Source: Methanosarcina sp. Ant1
GTDB taxonomy: Archaea; Halobacteriota; Methanosarcinia; Methanosarcinales; Methanosarcinaceae
Length of the DNA stretch: 34,843 bases
Reading direction: 5' to 3'
Assembly: GCA_001714685.2 (NCBI GenBank)
Contig: MDTP02000064.1
Coordinates: 1 to 34,843 of the forward strand
Part shown: positions 8,309-16,492 of the stretch, in pieces
Numbering within the stretch: the first letter of the stretch is position 1
How the letters are laid out: each line of letters begins with the position of its first letter
Made by a program: the position numbers and the translations under genes
Notes under the pieces: model-generated
What the model was told of the DNA's origin: nothing
What the model saw: only the letters and a program-made list of their open reading frames with translations
Database searches by the model: none

Positions 8309-8815
8309 TTACTTCTTTGCATCCTCTACTTCTTCCATTACGCAAACGTATTCCTGAAAAACGGATGGGAGGTCAATGGTAGTCAGCAGATCTACAATCC
8401 CGAGAGCTGCAATAACTTTCCCGTCCTTTGCGCGAATGGGAGCAACAACCACAGATTTTCCCCTGTACATACCTTCAGTTGGAACTGCATGGACAACTTT
8501 GTTGATCTTCAATACTTCTTCGAGCACAGGTCCTGTGTAGTCCCTGTCAAGAATTTCCCCTTTTTCAAGGCGAAGCCCTTTTCGTTTGAGACTGCGAATG
8601 GTTGTAGGAAGCCCAATAAGCGAGTGTACTGCGACTGCTATTGCTTCAAGGTCTTCAGGCCCTGAGTCTTCTGATATAGATAGGGAAATAATGTTTTCAC
8701 CCCGTAAATTACTGGCAACCGGCATAGGCAAAAAGCCAGGATTTTCTGAAATAAAAACTGGATACCACCTTCCGGCTATATTTAAAATATGTTTTTTCAA
8801 AGAATATATAATCAC
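8309..8815 (-). CDS. DUF2111 family protein
   Basis: The 168-residue product shows the signature of a family (DUF2111) known mainly from methanogens: SEDSGPEDLEAIAVAVHSLI, then LPTTIRSLKRKGLRLEKGEI, LDRDYTGPVLEEVL and VVVAPIRAKDGKVIAALGIVDL. The last stretch resembles the ligand-binding beta-sheet of PAS/GAF-like sensor folds, but the biochemical role is not known. The annotated start is GTG 8815; neither it nor the internal ATG at 8725 has a clear ribosome binding site, and the first 30 residues (MIIYSLKKHILNIAG...) are outside the conserved part, so the shorter form of about 138 residues is plausible. It stands alone, between the methyltransferase pseudogene and the IS110 copy. Confidence 0.75.
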   Translation of the reverse strand: MIIYSLKKHILNIAGRWYPVFISENPGFLPMPVASNLRGENIISLSISEDSGPEDLEAIAVAVHSLIGLPTTIRSLKRKGLRLEKGEILDRDYTGPVLEEVLKINKVVHAVPTEGMYRGKSVVVAPIRAKDGKVIAALGIVDLLTTIDLPSVFQEYVCVMEEVEDAKK

Positions 8816-9142
8816 TTCTTATTCGACTCAATTCCATAATCCAGTGATTTCACTATTTTCTTTTCACTTGATCATGACTTTCCTCAAATTAGTTTCATCA
8901 GTATGTTAAATTCATATTCCAGCTTCACCTTAAGTGCCAAAATCCAGTGATGAACATAAAATTAAAAATCATTAGATTTTGTAATTGCTTACAATCCTTG
9001 TGATTATACTTATTTGTTGAAGTCTTTATATATCGAATGTTAATTTTGATTAGAGATTGAATTCTTCTTACGAATTCAGATTTTCAATCAAGAAATGCAA
9101 AAATCACTGGATTTGGCATGAAAGTACATGAGGATATCTCCC
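8816..9142. other. intergenic DNA with inverted repeats beside the IS110 copy
   Basis: No gene is seen. TGCCAAAATCCAGTGAT (8935-8951) is matched in inverse by ATCACTGGATTTGGCA (9103-9118), with one extra A in the left copy, and a third CCAGTGAT lies at 8841-8848. A long imperfect hairpin spans 9046-9091 with GAATTC on both inner arms. These sit just downstream of the transposase stop and may include the right end of the element. Confidence 0.5.
9046..9091 (-). other. imperfect hairpin 3' of the transposase
   Basis: The left arm TTGATTAGAGATTGAATTC pairs with the right arm GAATTCAGATTTTCAATCAA in most positions, around a 7-nt loop. It lies about 50 bases after the transposase stop on the minus strand and may be the element's end structure or a terminator. 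Confidence 0.4.
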
Positions 9143-10386
9143 TCATGTGCTCTCTCCTTCCTCTTTTCCCATGATTGCTATTATTCCACTAATTATTTTT
9201 ATGCGCTCATCAACCGAAAAGATCTCAGTTTCAACAATCTTCCTCTTTTGAATTTCTCCCTTTTGATACCCCGTTTCATCTTCGTACATCTCATCATTTG
9301 TAATAAGATGCCATATTATTGTTGCAATTTTCCTTGCCAGTGCAATAATTGCCTTTGAATGTCCAATTGATTTCTTTTTCCTGTTAAAAAACTCTTTTAA
9401 CTTGCTATTTTTCTTTCTTGCTGCTGCTTGAGCAATCTGTGTTAGAATCCACCTTGCTTCCTTAGATCCTCTCTTTGTAATTCTGCCGTTATAGAATTTA
9501 TCCGCTGATTGGTATACATTCGGAACTACTCCAAGCCATGAAGCAAGCTTATCTCCAGAGGAAAAATCCTTGAAATTCTCTATTTCAGCAATTAGAGTTG
9601 CTGCACCAAGTTCCCCAATTCGATGAACTGACATTAAAATTTCCATTTCCCGCTTATGCTCTCCATAAGCATAATTGAAAATTTCCCTCTCCAAAGATTT
9701 AACTTCGTCGTCAAGATGCTTTATAAGATCCAGGCAGACCTGAAGCCTGACTGCAGCACTTTGAGATATTTCTCTGTCCAGAATCTCTCTTATCAGAATA
9801 CCTTTTTTACGAACATTTGGGGAAAAGCTTTCTATGATCTGGTCAGTACTCTTACCTGAAGTAATTCCTGATAAAATTGATATACCATTCTTGCCAAAAA
9901 TATCTGCCAGCACATCATTTAGATTAAACATTTCAGGTGCGAGAATAGCATGAGCCTCATTTTTTATATCCGTTCTTTTTTGCACAAGTTTGTGACGAAG
10001 CCGAACATATGAACGAAATTCTCTATGATCTTTTGGGAAAACTCTTGATGGCTGAATCATCTTATTCAATGCAAGTTGTGCAATGACTTCTGAATCTATC
10101 TTATCTGTTTTTTGTGTGTAAACGCCTTCATATCTCGCGCATTTCCAATTATAACAGGTAGATGCTTTATCACTGAATCATAAATAGGAACCCAGAAGTC
10201 ACTTGTTGATTCACATGTAACAACATCACATTTTTCAGATATAACCCAATTCTTAAGGGCTAAAATTCCATCATCATCTCTAGCGAAACGTTGTTGTTGT
10301 TTTTCACCGGATATACTGAGGATTGTAGCGATGAAAAAATGTTTGTGAATGTCTAAACCACAAGATTTGTTTACGATTTCTGACAA
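9143..10386 (-). mobile_element. IS110-family transposase, frameshifted
   Basis: Two open frames together give one IS110-family transposase of about 414 codons. The 5' part (10386 to about 10096) has the DEDD RuvC-like start CGLDIHKHFFIATILS and an acidic VVTCESTSDFW. It is interrupted within a run of six A residues at about 10108-10115. There the frame must slip back one base to read on into TDKIDSEVIAQLALNKMIQP. The 3' part (from 10069) carries the Transposase_20 region MSVHRIGELGAATLIAEIENF, SWLGVVPNVYQS and GRITKRGSKEARWILTQIA. The frame break lies right at the third acidic motif. Either the copy is dead through one lost A, or the A-run supports slippage; the former is more likely because the family is normally a single frame. 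IS110 elements lack terminal inverted repeats, so the element's edges cannot be set by eye. Confidence 0.88.
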
Positions 10387-10412
10387 TTTAGATCACCCAA
10401 TTTGTTTGGGCA

Positions 10413-10482
10413 GTGGAATTGACTCAAAGGCAATTTGGCATCCGTGATCAAAGTCACATTTGAGCCTTCGATGGCAATTCAC
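10413..10482 (-). ncRNA. candidate IS110 bridge RNA region
   Basis: Upstream of the transposase start, on the same strand, is a foldable segment. Outer arms GTGAATT and AATTCCAC (10476-10482 with 10413-10420) and inner arms GGCTCAAA and TTTGAGTC (10459-10466 with 10421-10428) enclose a loop that carries a further small hairpin, GTGA/TCAC at 10444-10457. A second hairpin CCCAA/TTGGG lies at 10396-10410. IS110-group elements encode a guide (bridge) RNA in the non-coding end upstream of the transposase, with stem-loops whose internal loops pair with target and donor. Position and shape fit; the assignment is an inference. Confidence 0.4.
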
Positions 10483-10559
10483 TGATTAGTTTTGGTACGG
10501 TTTTTAAAAACCAAAATAATTACAACCTTCCTGACCAAGGTAATGATGAAATCAATAGT

Positions 10560-11058
10560 CAAAAAAGGTAAGGTGAAAAGTACTTTCATTTATTTGAGCC
10601 TGTTATTCGAAGAATTTCATGTTCGTTTTCTGGGTTTTTGATTGATCGCAGTCACTTAATTTGGAAAACAATAACTATTTTTGACTCTCCCAGAAGATAT
10701 TAAAAGTTTCTAATAAGGCAAATCCCCAATCCGATTTAATCCGTTAAATTTGAGATGGGATTGGTAGAAAGGAGGGGATGGAAGAGAGAAGCTGATTAAT
10801 ACTGAGAATCGGCCCCTTGAGGCTCAGAGACTCATGTATCGTAAAGTAAGACGTCAACGAGGTATCATTTGTTAGCTGCGAAAGGATCAGATAATCCTTC
10901 TTTAAGCCCAGTAAAACAGGAAGTTTTCTAAAGCAATCTTAATAAGACCTGAAAACTGGGAATCCTTTGAAGGTTAAACGGATCCCTGGACATGAGATTG
11001 AAACCTAAGATAAAAATATTGTTTTTCAAAGGTGTAAGCTGATAAAGGAGTTGTATCT
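10560..11058. other. gene-free stretch with stem-loops ahead of a small ORF
   Basis: No protein gene is seen between the IS110 left side and the 41-codon ORF. Two stem-loops stand out: AAGGAT/ATCCTT (10882-10899) and a longer one with CCCAGT plus CAGG pairing to CCTG plus ACTGGG (10907-10960). A purine-rich run is at about 10757-10795. This may be a structured leader of the small gene, or an unnamed small RNA. Confidence 0.4.
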
Positions 11059-11184
11059 ATGACCCATCATAACGAGGAAAAGAAGGCAGAACCGAAGAAA
11101 GAAGAAGAAGCTCACGTTGAACCCATACACCCCTCTGAAAAAAGGGGAGGGAAAAAGAAAGGCATTTTGGACACTTGTAAGTAA
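11059..11184 (+). CDS. small highly charged protein, 41 residues
   Basis: A complete small gene: ATG at 11059, stop TAA at 11182-11184, and a strong ribosome binding site AAAGGAG eight bases upstream. The product begins MTHHNEEKKAEPKKEEE, continues AHVEPIHPSEKRGGKKKG and ends ILDTCK. It is almost all Lys, Glu, Pro, His and Gly, so it is likely disordered, with a single Cys near the C-terminus. No known domain. The strong start signal, and upstream stem-loops, support that it is expressed. Small proteins of this kind are known in Methanosarcina, but I cannot match it to a named one. Confidence 0.6.
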   Translation: MTHHNEEKKAEPKKEEEAHVEPIHPSEKRGGKKKGILDTCK

Positions 11185-11423
11185 GTAGGCTCCTATTTGA
11201 TATGGGGGTGAGTCCTTGATTAAATCTAAAAAAACGAGCATCCCCTTTTTTGGAAAACGTTAAGAGATATTCTCGTGCTTACGTTTCCCAGTAACTCGCC
11301 CCCCGAAGTGATTCAAACCAAATATCCAGGATTTAAACGGAAATTTGCTTTGTATAAATTTTTAAAGGATTTCCAAAGTCAAAAAAGTTTGGAAAGGAAA
11401 TCCCTGCTTATGGAAGAAATTAT

Positions 11424-12056
11424 TTAAGTGGTATCCTCATCGTCCTTTTCATCAAACTCCTTGTAACTGTCGCTTCCTACCATTGCAGCCGCGATGGAAT
11501 CAATCCCATCAAGCCATTCCGCAACAATGCCATAGGGAAGTTCGGCCATAATCTCTTCAGGCAAGCTTTTCCCTTTGAGCACGATTGCACCGCATTGTGC
11601 AGTATAATCAAGGGCAAGTTCAAGGTCGTCCGAGGCTTCAGCCTCAACAGCTACTTTTATAAGTTCCTCGATATTTGCTCCTTCGTCATAGTCACCCATA
11701 ATATAGCATTCAAAGGCGATAAACACCCCCATGAGAGAGGTCTGGATCGAATCGATCATAAGATCGACATCTTCGGAAATTGGTTCGACCTCGGAAAGTA
11801 CTATGTCCCTGATCTCCCCTGTGATTTGTAGAGCCTTTTCTCTGGAAAGCATACCTTTGTCAAAACGTGCAGTCACTTTCAGGCATGCAAGGATAACATC
11901 ATCAACCATATTGACGAATATGGCACTTTCTTTTCCGGCTTCTTCTTCCGGTTCCTTTATTTGGAAACCGCTTTCTTTTGCCCTTCCGAGCCAGTTTTCC
12001 CAGCGCTTTTGGGTGTAAAACTCATAGGGGACCTGGTTCATTTCCTGTTCAGGCAC
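11424..12056 (-). CDS. DUF2150 family protein
   Basis: The acidic 210-residue protein matches a family (DUF2150) seen in Methanosarcina and related methanogens, whose function is unknown. It starts at GTG 12056 with GGTG six bases upstream. The body is predicted helical: FVNMVDDVILACLKVTARFD, REKALQITGEIRDIVLSE and MIDSIQTSLMGVFIAFECYI are amphipathic helices. The C-terminus is Asp/Glu-rich and ends in DEKDDEDTT. No catalytic motif, signal peptide or membrane segment is visible. It lies 73 bases after the UPF0179 gene on the same strand and may be cotranscribed with it. Confidence 0.8.
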   Translation of the reverse strand: MPEQEMNQVPYEFYTQKRWENWLGRAKESGFQIKEPEEEAGKESAIFVNMVDDVILACLKVTARFDKGMLSREKALQITGEIRDIVLSEVEPISEDVDLMIDSIQTSLMGVFIAFECYIMGDYDEGANIEELIKVAVEAEASDDLELALDYTAQCGAIVLKGKSLPEEIMAELPYGIVAEWLDGIDSIAAAMVGSDSYKEFDEKDDEDTT

Positions 12057-12129
12057 TTATAACACCGCTTCAACCTTTTTTATTTATTAATAATCAATCC
12101 TAATATTACTAAAATGTGTTCGTTTACAT

Positions 12130-12579
12130 TTACCAGGCCAATTTCACCTTTTTCAGGGAATGGCCGGCTTCACACTTGGAGTCAGGGCTTTCGAGCACCT
12201 CTACAATTTTACATTTATCTCCTCTTGAAAGTCCTTCAGGATGGCAAATCTCATATGTTTCGCACTCCTTTTTACCGCACCTTGGGGGTTCGTACATGGT
12301 TTTCGCCCCGTCGACTGCTTTTCTTGATTCCATTGTGGTCAGAATAGGAGCCTTGCGCACGTCAACGGCAAGTACGCCACTGTCGTGCAGGAAACATTCA
12401 TGGATGTCATTGCTCCTGACTCCCTCGACCCTGTACCTGCGTCCGGGTTCAAGGTTCAGGCAGGTATTTTTTAGCCGGCATTTCTTGCATTCAGGCATCT
12501 CACCTTTAAATATGAACTCCAGCCCTTCCCTTGCAAGCCGTGATCCGATAAGTGTTATTTTAATATCGCTTTCTGTCAT
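12130..12579 (-). CDS. UPF0179 family protein, Cys-rich
   Basis: The protein of about 149 residues matches the archaeal UPF0179 family, of unknown function. The start at ATG 12579 (MTESDIKITLIGSRLAREG) fits the family's N-terminus; longer frames reach 12678 but the added residues are not conserved-looking. Cysteines occur in pairs: CKKCRLKNTC, then later CGKKECETYEIC, and single Cys in KC near the end. This pattern suggests a metal centre, zinc or iron-sulfur, but the metal is not known. It is the first gene of a likely pair with DUF2150, downstream and divergent-free from egsA on the same strand. Confidence 0.82.
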   Translation of the reverse strand: MTESDIKITLIGSRLAREGLEFIFKGEMPECKKCRLKNTCLNLEPGRRYRVEGVRSNDIHECFLHDSGVLAVDVRKAPILTTMESRKAVDGAKTMYEPPRCGKKECETYEICHPEGLSRGDKCKIVEVLESPDSKCEAGHSLKKVKLAW

Positions 12580-12844
12580 AATAGCTCTTCCATTTAATTG
12601 TTTTCGGGCCTTCATCCGGATTATAATGTTTGCCTGGAAATTATCCCGAAATAATTTGAGATTCAATATTGGAATCAATTTGAAATAATTTCTAATTGGA
12701 CATTCAGTGACTCAGGATTAACCGAACCCATTTTAACCGGGTATGAGTAACGAAATTTATAAATCTAAACTTAATTCCAGCCTTAATCACCGGACCCTAA
12801 ACAGGGACTGATTTTTTTGCTTCAGCCTGAATAAGAACAACTTT

Positions 12845-13915
12845 TCAACTTATGACCTTTGTGATTCTTGCAACTTTCTCGGCAGCCGATGGAGTAAGCC
12901 CGTTCCCTAGAATTGTATAACGTTCCGGACGGATGCTATGTGCATGTAACAGGGCTTCAACTATATATTTATCTTCTATGCCCAGATCTTCTGCAGTTGT
13001 CGGAGCCCCTATCTTTTTTAAGGCGTCCCTTATCTCCTGCCAGTTCCCCCCATGAAGGTACATCATCATAATTGTGCCAACTCCACACTGCTCACCATGG
13101 AGCGCGTGTTTCGGGGCTATCCTATCAAGAGCATGGCTAAACATATGTTCCGATCCGGAAGCAGGTCTTGAAGAGCCTGCAATACTCATTGCAACGCCGT
13201 TAGAGACCAGAGCCTTCACTACAAGCCTTGCCGATGTCTCATGCTCTGGCTTAATCGAATCTGCATACTCTATAATCACTCGAGCAGCCATGCGAGAAAG
13301 GGCTGCAGCGTATTCTCCAAAATACTCGTTTCTCAGTCTGCTTGCAAATTCCCAGTCCAGAACTGCCGTGTAATTGGAAATTATATCTCCACAACCCGCT
13401 GCAAGGAAACGGAAAGGAGCTGCGGAAATAATTTCTGTGTCTGCAATGACTGCAATTGGAGCCTGCGCTTTTACAGAAGTACTTTTCCCGTTGTCCACAA
13501 TTGAGGCGTGGGAAGACGCAATGCCGTCATGAGAAGCTGCAGTCGGAATGCTGATAAAGGGAAGTTCAAGCCGGGTTGATGCAAGTTTTGCAAGGTCAAT
13601 AGACCTGCCGCTTCCTACCCCGAGAAGGAAATTAGCCTCTATTTCGAGAACCTTCTCCATGACCTTTTCAACCTCCTTCATGGTAGCTTCGCACGTCAGA
13701 ATTGTCTCCGCATTGCTGCCCATGCTGCGGAGGATGTCACAAACTCTCTTGCCTGCAACATCCCATGTGGTACTGCCGGTTACGATCAGCGCGTTTCCTT
13801 TCAAATTCAGATCTCTGCAGACATCTCCAACTTCATTAAGCACTCCGTGCCCGACAAGCACATCTCTTGGAAGCTGCATCCATTTTGCGCTGTTTTTGTT
13901 TATAGTCAATTTCAT
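12845..13915 (-). CDS. egsA: sn-glycerol-1-phosphate dehydrogenase
   Basis: This enzyme reduces dihydroxyacetone phosphate to sn-glycerol 1-phosphate with NAD(P)H, the step that sets the archaeal lipid stereochemistry. The 356-residue length matches the family. Features seen are the nucleotide-binding GVGSGRSID (residues 99-107), the substrate/phosphate region [16 protein letters not shown] (123-138), and zinc ligands Asp177 in GCGDIIS, His257 in [10 protein letters not shown] and His273 in ALHGEQCG. The ATG at 13915 gives the usual N-terminus [17 protein letters not shown]. It is essential in archaea. A 600-base AT-rich spacer separates it from the divergent DUF63 gene. Confidence 0.96.
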   Translation of the reverse strand: MKLTINKNSAKWMQLPRDVLVGHGVLNEVGDVCRDLNLKGNALIVTGSTTWDVAGKRVCDILRSMGSNAETILTCEATMKEVEKVMEKVLEIEANFLLGVGSGRSIDLAKLASTRLELPFISIPTAASHDGIASSHASIVDNGKSTSVKAQAPIAVIADTEIISAAPFRFLAAGCGDIISNYTAVLDWEFASRLRNEYFGEYAAALSRMAARVIIEYADSIKPEHETSARLVVKALVSNGVAMSIAGSSRPASGSEHMFSHALDRIAPKHALHGEQCGVGTIMMMYLHGGNWQEIRDALKKIGAPTTAEDLGIEDKYIVEALLHAHSIRPERYTILGNGLTPSAAEKVARITKVIS

Positions 13916-14518
13916 ACCCGCATCAATATTCGATCGTGATAAATGACAAATTATGTTTTATAAACCCGAATATACGTTAGAGATCACACGTAATCCAGAT
14001 GTTACAGTCATTTGCTTACTGGGAGATTAACATATATCAATCTTTATAACAGATATCCTGATTACCAGGCTGATACTTATAAAGACATTCGATTACCAGC
14101 AAACTACCGCATTTCATGAGACATAATTTAATATGTTAATTTAATTCATTAACTTAATTCATTAACTTAATTCTTGATTAGCTTAAATCTGGCACATGCT
14201 TCAAGATTAATTTGTTCAGAGTTCTTTTATTCAGAAGTAATTCAGATTTCACTATTACTTCACTATTAATGCTCACTCCATAAATTATCTGTATTATTAA
14301 GTTAGAGGAAGGCCGATAATTATAAAAATATATTAATGATACCATTAGCCTTTACTTGAGATAAAAACTTCCGGAAAGAAATATCTGCCATTATCTGCCA
14401 TTAAAGCGAACAACACACTGGAGATAGAGTATTACTTTCTTAATTCAAGAAGTTAAGTTCGCTTAGCACAGTAAGTATTAATTGTATTAGGATATTGCCA
14501 TTTTAAACGAGTGATAAG
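13916..14518. other. AT-rich spacer between divergent genes, with short tandem repeats
   Basis: No gene is seen. A 13-base unit TTAATTCATTAAC is repeated head to tail at 14141-14153 and 14154-14166, with a partial third copy to 14176. A 10-base unit TATCTGCCAT is doubled at about 14381-14401. The spacer must contain promoters of egsA (minus) and the DUF63 gene (plus), but the AT richness prevents a firm TATA call. Confidence 0.5.
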
Positions 14519-15376
14519 ATGAGTTTTTTAATAGATAAGATTTCACAATTTATTAATACCTATTATCTCGACCCCATACGAACTGATGAAGGATATAACC
14601 TTGTAAATACCTTCACGTGGGCAATAGTACTGGGGATTTGCATATTCGGAGTCTTCAGGCTTCTCGAAAAGCTGGAGGTAAAGATCACACCTCGCTTTAT
14701 TATTTCTGTCCTGCCTTTCGTGCTTGCAGGCTCTTCCCTGCGCGTGATTGAAGATTCCCCTGCAGATATTATTCACCCACCACTCAGCTATTTGTTAATA
14801 ACCCCTAACATCTACTTTCTAGTGTTTGCAGTAACCATAGGCTGCCTTTGGCTTTCCATCAGGCTACAGAAGACAGGGCTGGTAAAGGATTTTCATCTCA
14901 TCTTTGCAGGTTTCGGACTCGCATGGTTTTTTGCAAACCTCATCATCCTGCTGCATTTCCAGGAAGTGCTAGCTGGTTACGTCCCTTTATTCGTAATTGG
15001 AGCAGGAACAGGACTTACCTTTGCTTTTTACCTGGTAGCCCGTCATTTCAAATCCTCGATATTTACCGATCCCCTGAACCTTTCCATCCTCCTGGCCCAT
15101 CTGATGGACGCTTCTTCAACGTACATAGGGGTAGACAAACTAGGGTACTATGAAAAACATGTAGTACCCGATTATCTTATCCAGCTTACTGGTACCGCAT
15201 TGGTTATGTATCCATTGAAACTTATTATCTTCATAGGAGTTCTTTACTTGCTTGACACTCAGTTTGAAGATGATAAACAGTCCTCAAATATGAAAATGCT
15301 AATTAAAATGGTTATTTTGATTCTTGGGCTTTCCCCTGCAACCCGGAACACAATCCGAATGATGTTGGGAATCTGA
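14519..15376 (+). CDS. DUF63 family multi-pass membrane protein
   Basis: The 285-residue protein belongs to DUF63, a membrane family of archaea without known function. It has about seven hydrophobic segments, for example FTWAIVLGICIFGVFRLL (residues 33-50), FIISVLPFVLAGSS, IYFLVFAVTIGCLWLSI, LIFAGFGLAWFFANLIILL, YVPLFVIGAGTGLTFAFYL and ALVMYPLKLIIFIGVLYLL. Conserved polar spots of the family are visible: GSSLRVIEDS (charged residues next to a membrane segment) and LAHLMDASSTYIGVD, with His/Asp that could bind metal. It starts at ATG 14519 with a weak GTGAT ribosome binding site. It lies 73 bases ahead of a SpoIIM-like membrane gene, likely one operon. Confidence 0.85.
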   Translation: MSFLIDKISQFINTYYLDPIRTDEGYNLVNTFTWAIVLGICIFGVFRLLEKLEVKITPRFIISVLPFVLAGSSLRVIEDSPADIIHPPLSYLLITPNIYFLVFAVTIGCLWLSIRLQKTGLVKDFHLIFAGFGLAWFFANLIILLHFQEVLAGYVPLFVIGAGTGLTFAFYLVARHFKSSIFTDPLNLSILLAHLMDASSTYIGVDKLGYYEKHVVPDYLIQLTGTALVMYPLKLIIFIGVLYLLDTQFEDDKQSSNMKMLIKMVILILGLSPATRNTIRMMLGI

Positions 15377-15449
15377 GATAAAACTGGGTGTACAGGTACC
15401 TGCATTTTGAATCAATATTAAGCGATAAGAAAATTTGGTGGGGATAAGT

Positions 15450-16193
15450 ATGGAAAGAGAGGGGGATTATGATTTACAGGAGAAAAGAGAAGGAGTGCCA
15501 ATAGGAACTCCGGAGGGGGAGATGGAAAATAAAGGATATGCTGCAACAGAGAAGGACTTTTCTACCTCGAACACGGAAGCAAAAACCTGGCCGGAGAGCA
15601 GAAAAAAATCAAGAAAAGCCGAGTTTACCGGATATATTCGGATTCTCTGGCCTTACCTAATTATCATAGTCTTTGTATTTTTCGGATCTTTACTTACAGG
15701 TTATGCCTCAGCAGCAAGTTTCCCTGATATGGCTAATACCATGATGAAAAATTTTAGTTCCCGCTTCGGGCCGCTCCTGACAATGAGCCCTCTTTACATA
15801 ATGCTTGCGATCTTTCTCAATAATGCCTTCGTAAGCCTGGTTTCCCTGGTACTCGGGCTAGCTTTAGGAGTTTTTCCAATACTATTTATCGCCTCCAACG
15901 GATATCTTGTGGGAGTGATCTCGTATATAATAGGCCAGCAAAGAGGCTTTCTCTTTATTCTTCTCGCTCTTCTCCCTCACGGGGTAGTAGAGCTGCCTAT
16001 GGTATTCCTGTCTGCAAGCATAGGGCTCCGGCTCGGACACCATGTATTTCTCTTCCTTATAGGCAGGCCGACCGAGGTAAAAAGAGAATTCAAGAAGGGG
16101 CTCAAGTTTTATTTCATCTGGATCGTGCCTCTTCTTTTCGTTGCAGCAATAATTGAGACTTTTGTTACGCCTCTTATTCTGAGTTTAATTTGA
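15450..16193 (+). CDS. SpoIIM-like (stage II sporulation protein M family) membrane protein
   Basis: The start ATG 15450 is supported by GGTGG about eight bases upstream; a TTG at 15435 would add five residues. The first about 70 residues are charged and probably cytoplasmic. The rest is a SpoIIM/DUF95-type core: a first membrane segment IRILWPYLIIIVFVFFGSLL, then MSPLYIMLAIFLNNAFVSLV, the family signature LPHGVVELPMVFLSASIGLRLG, and a final membrane pair. In bacteria the namesake takes part in forespore engulfment, but archaeal members occur without sporulation and have no proven role. The acidic/basic N-terminal extension is longer than usual. It follows the DUF63 gene, which suggests a joint membrane function. 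Confidence 0.85.
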   Translation: MEREGDYDLQEKREGVPIGTPEGEMENKGYAATEKDFSTSNTEAKTWPESRKKSRKAEFTGYIRILWPYLIIIVFVFFGSLLTGYASAASFPDMANTMMKNFSSRFGPLLTMSPLYIMLAIFLNNAFVSLVSLVLGLALGVFPILFIASNGYLVGVISYIIGQQRGFLFILLALLPHGVVELPMVFLSASIGLRLGHHVFLFLIGRPTEVKREFKKGLKFYFIWIVPLLFVAAIIETFVTPLILSLI

Positions 16194-16208
16194 GGGGCTG
16201 AAAAATTA

Positions 16209-16265
16209 GGAGGTAACTGGATAAGAAGCAGATCACCTTTTCTGGTCTATCCTAGCCTACCCTCC
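16209..16265 (+). terminator. long stem-loop after the DUF63/SpoIIM pair
   Basis: GGAGGTA plus GGATA (16209-16223) pair with TATCC plus TACCCTCC (16248-16265, with one bulged C), forming an extended hairpin. It sits 15 bases after the SpoIIM-like stop codon and is likely the 3' end structure of that transcript. A clean T-run does not follow. Confidence 0.4.
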
Positions 16266-16393
16266 ATTATATAAATGATTACTTCTATTAGAAAGGGTTT
16301 TAATAGGTAAAGCTGTTAATGGAAAAAAATTAGATTCGGGCTTCTATTTCATAAAATGTGGCATTCGTCTCCATGCCTGTACTGTGGGAAATT

Positions 16394-16433
16394 TTTACTC
16401 AAAATCAGGTTTTATTTACTCGAAATTAGGTTT
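16394..16433. repeat. 19-bp imperfect direct repeat upstream of purP
   Basis: TTTACTCAAAATCAGGTTT (16394-16412) is followed at a period of 21 bases by TTTACTCGAAATTAGGTTT (16415-16433), differing at two positions. The two copies lie 60-100 bases before the purP start. Two helical turns apart, they could be paired binding sites of a regulator. This is inference. Confidence 0.5.
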
Positions 16434-16492
16434 GAAAATCACACATATGCTATCTCATAGAAAAAAACATTTCCAACCAAGGAACATCAGAT

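Noticed and set aside
12116-12688. 190-codon plus-strand open frame antisense to UPF0179
   Set aside because: It mirrors the conserved UPF0179 gene on the other strand; its peptide has no family pattern.
14141-14176. 13-base repeats in the egsA spacer as an origin-like iteron set
   Set aside because: Only 2.6 AT-rich copies and no replication gene nearby; slippage in AT-rich DNA is simpler.
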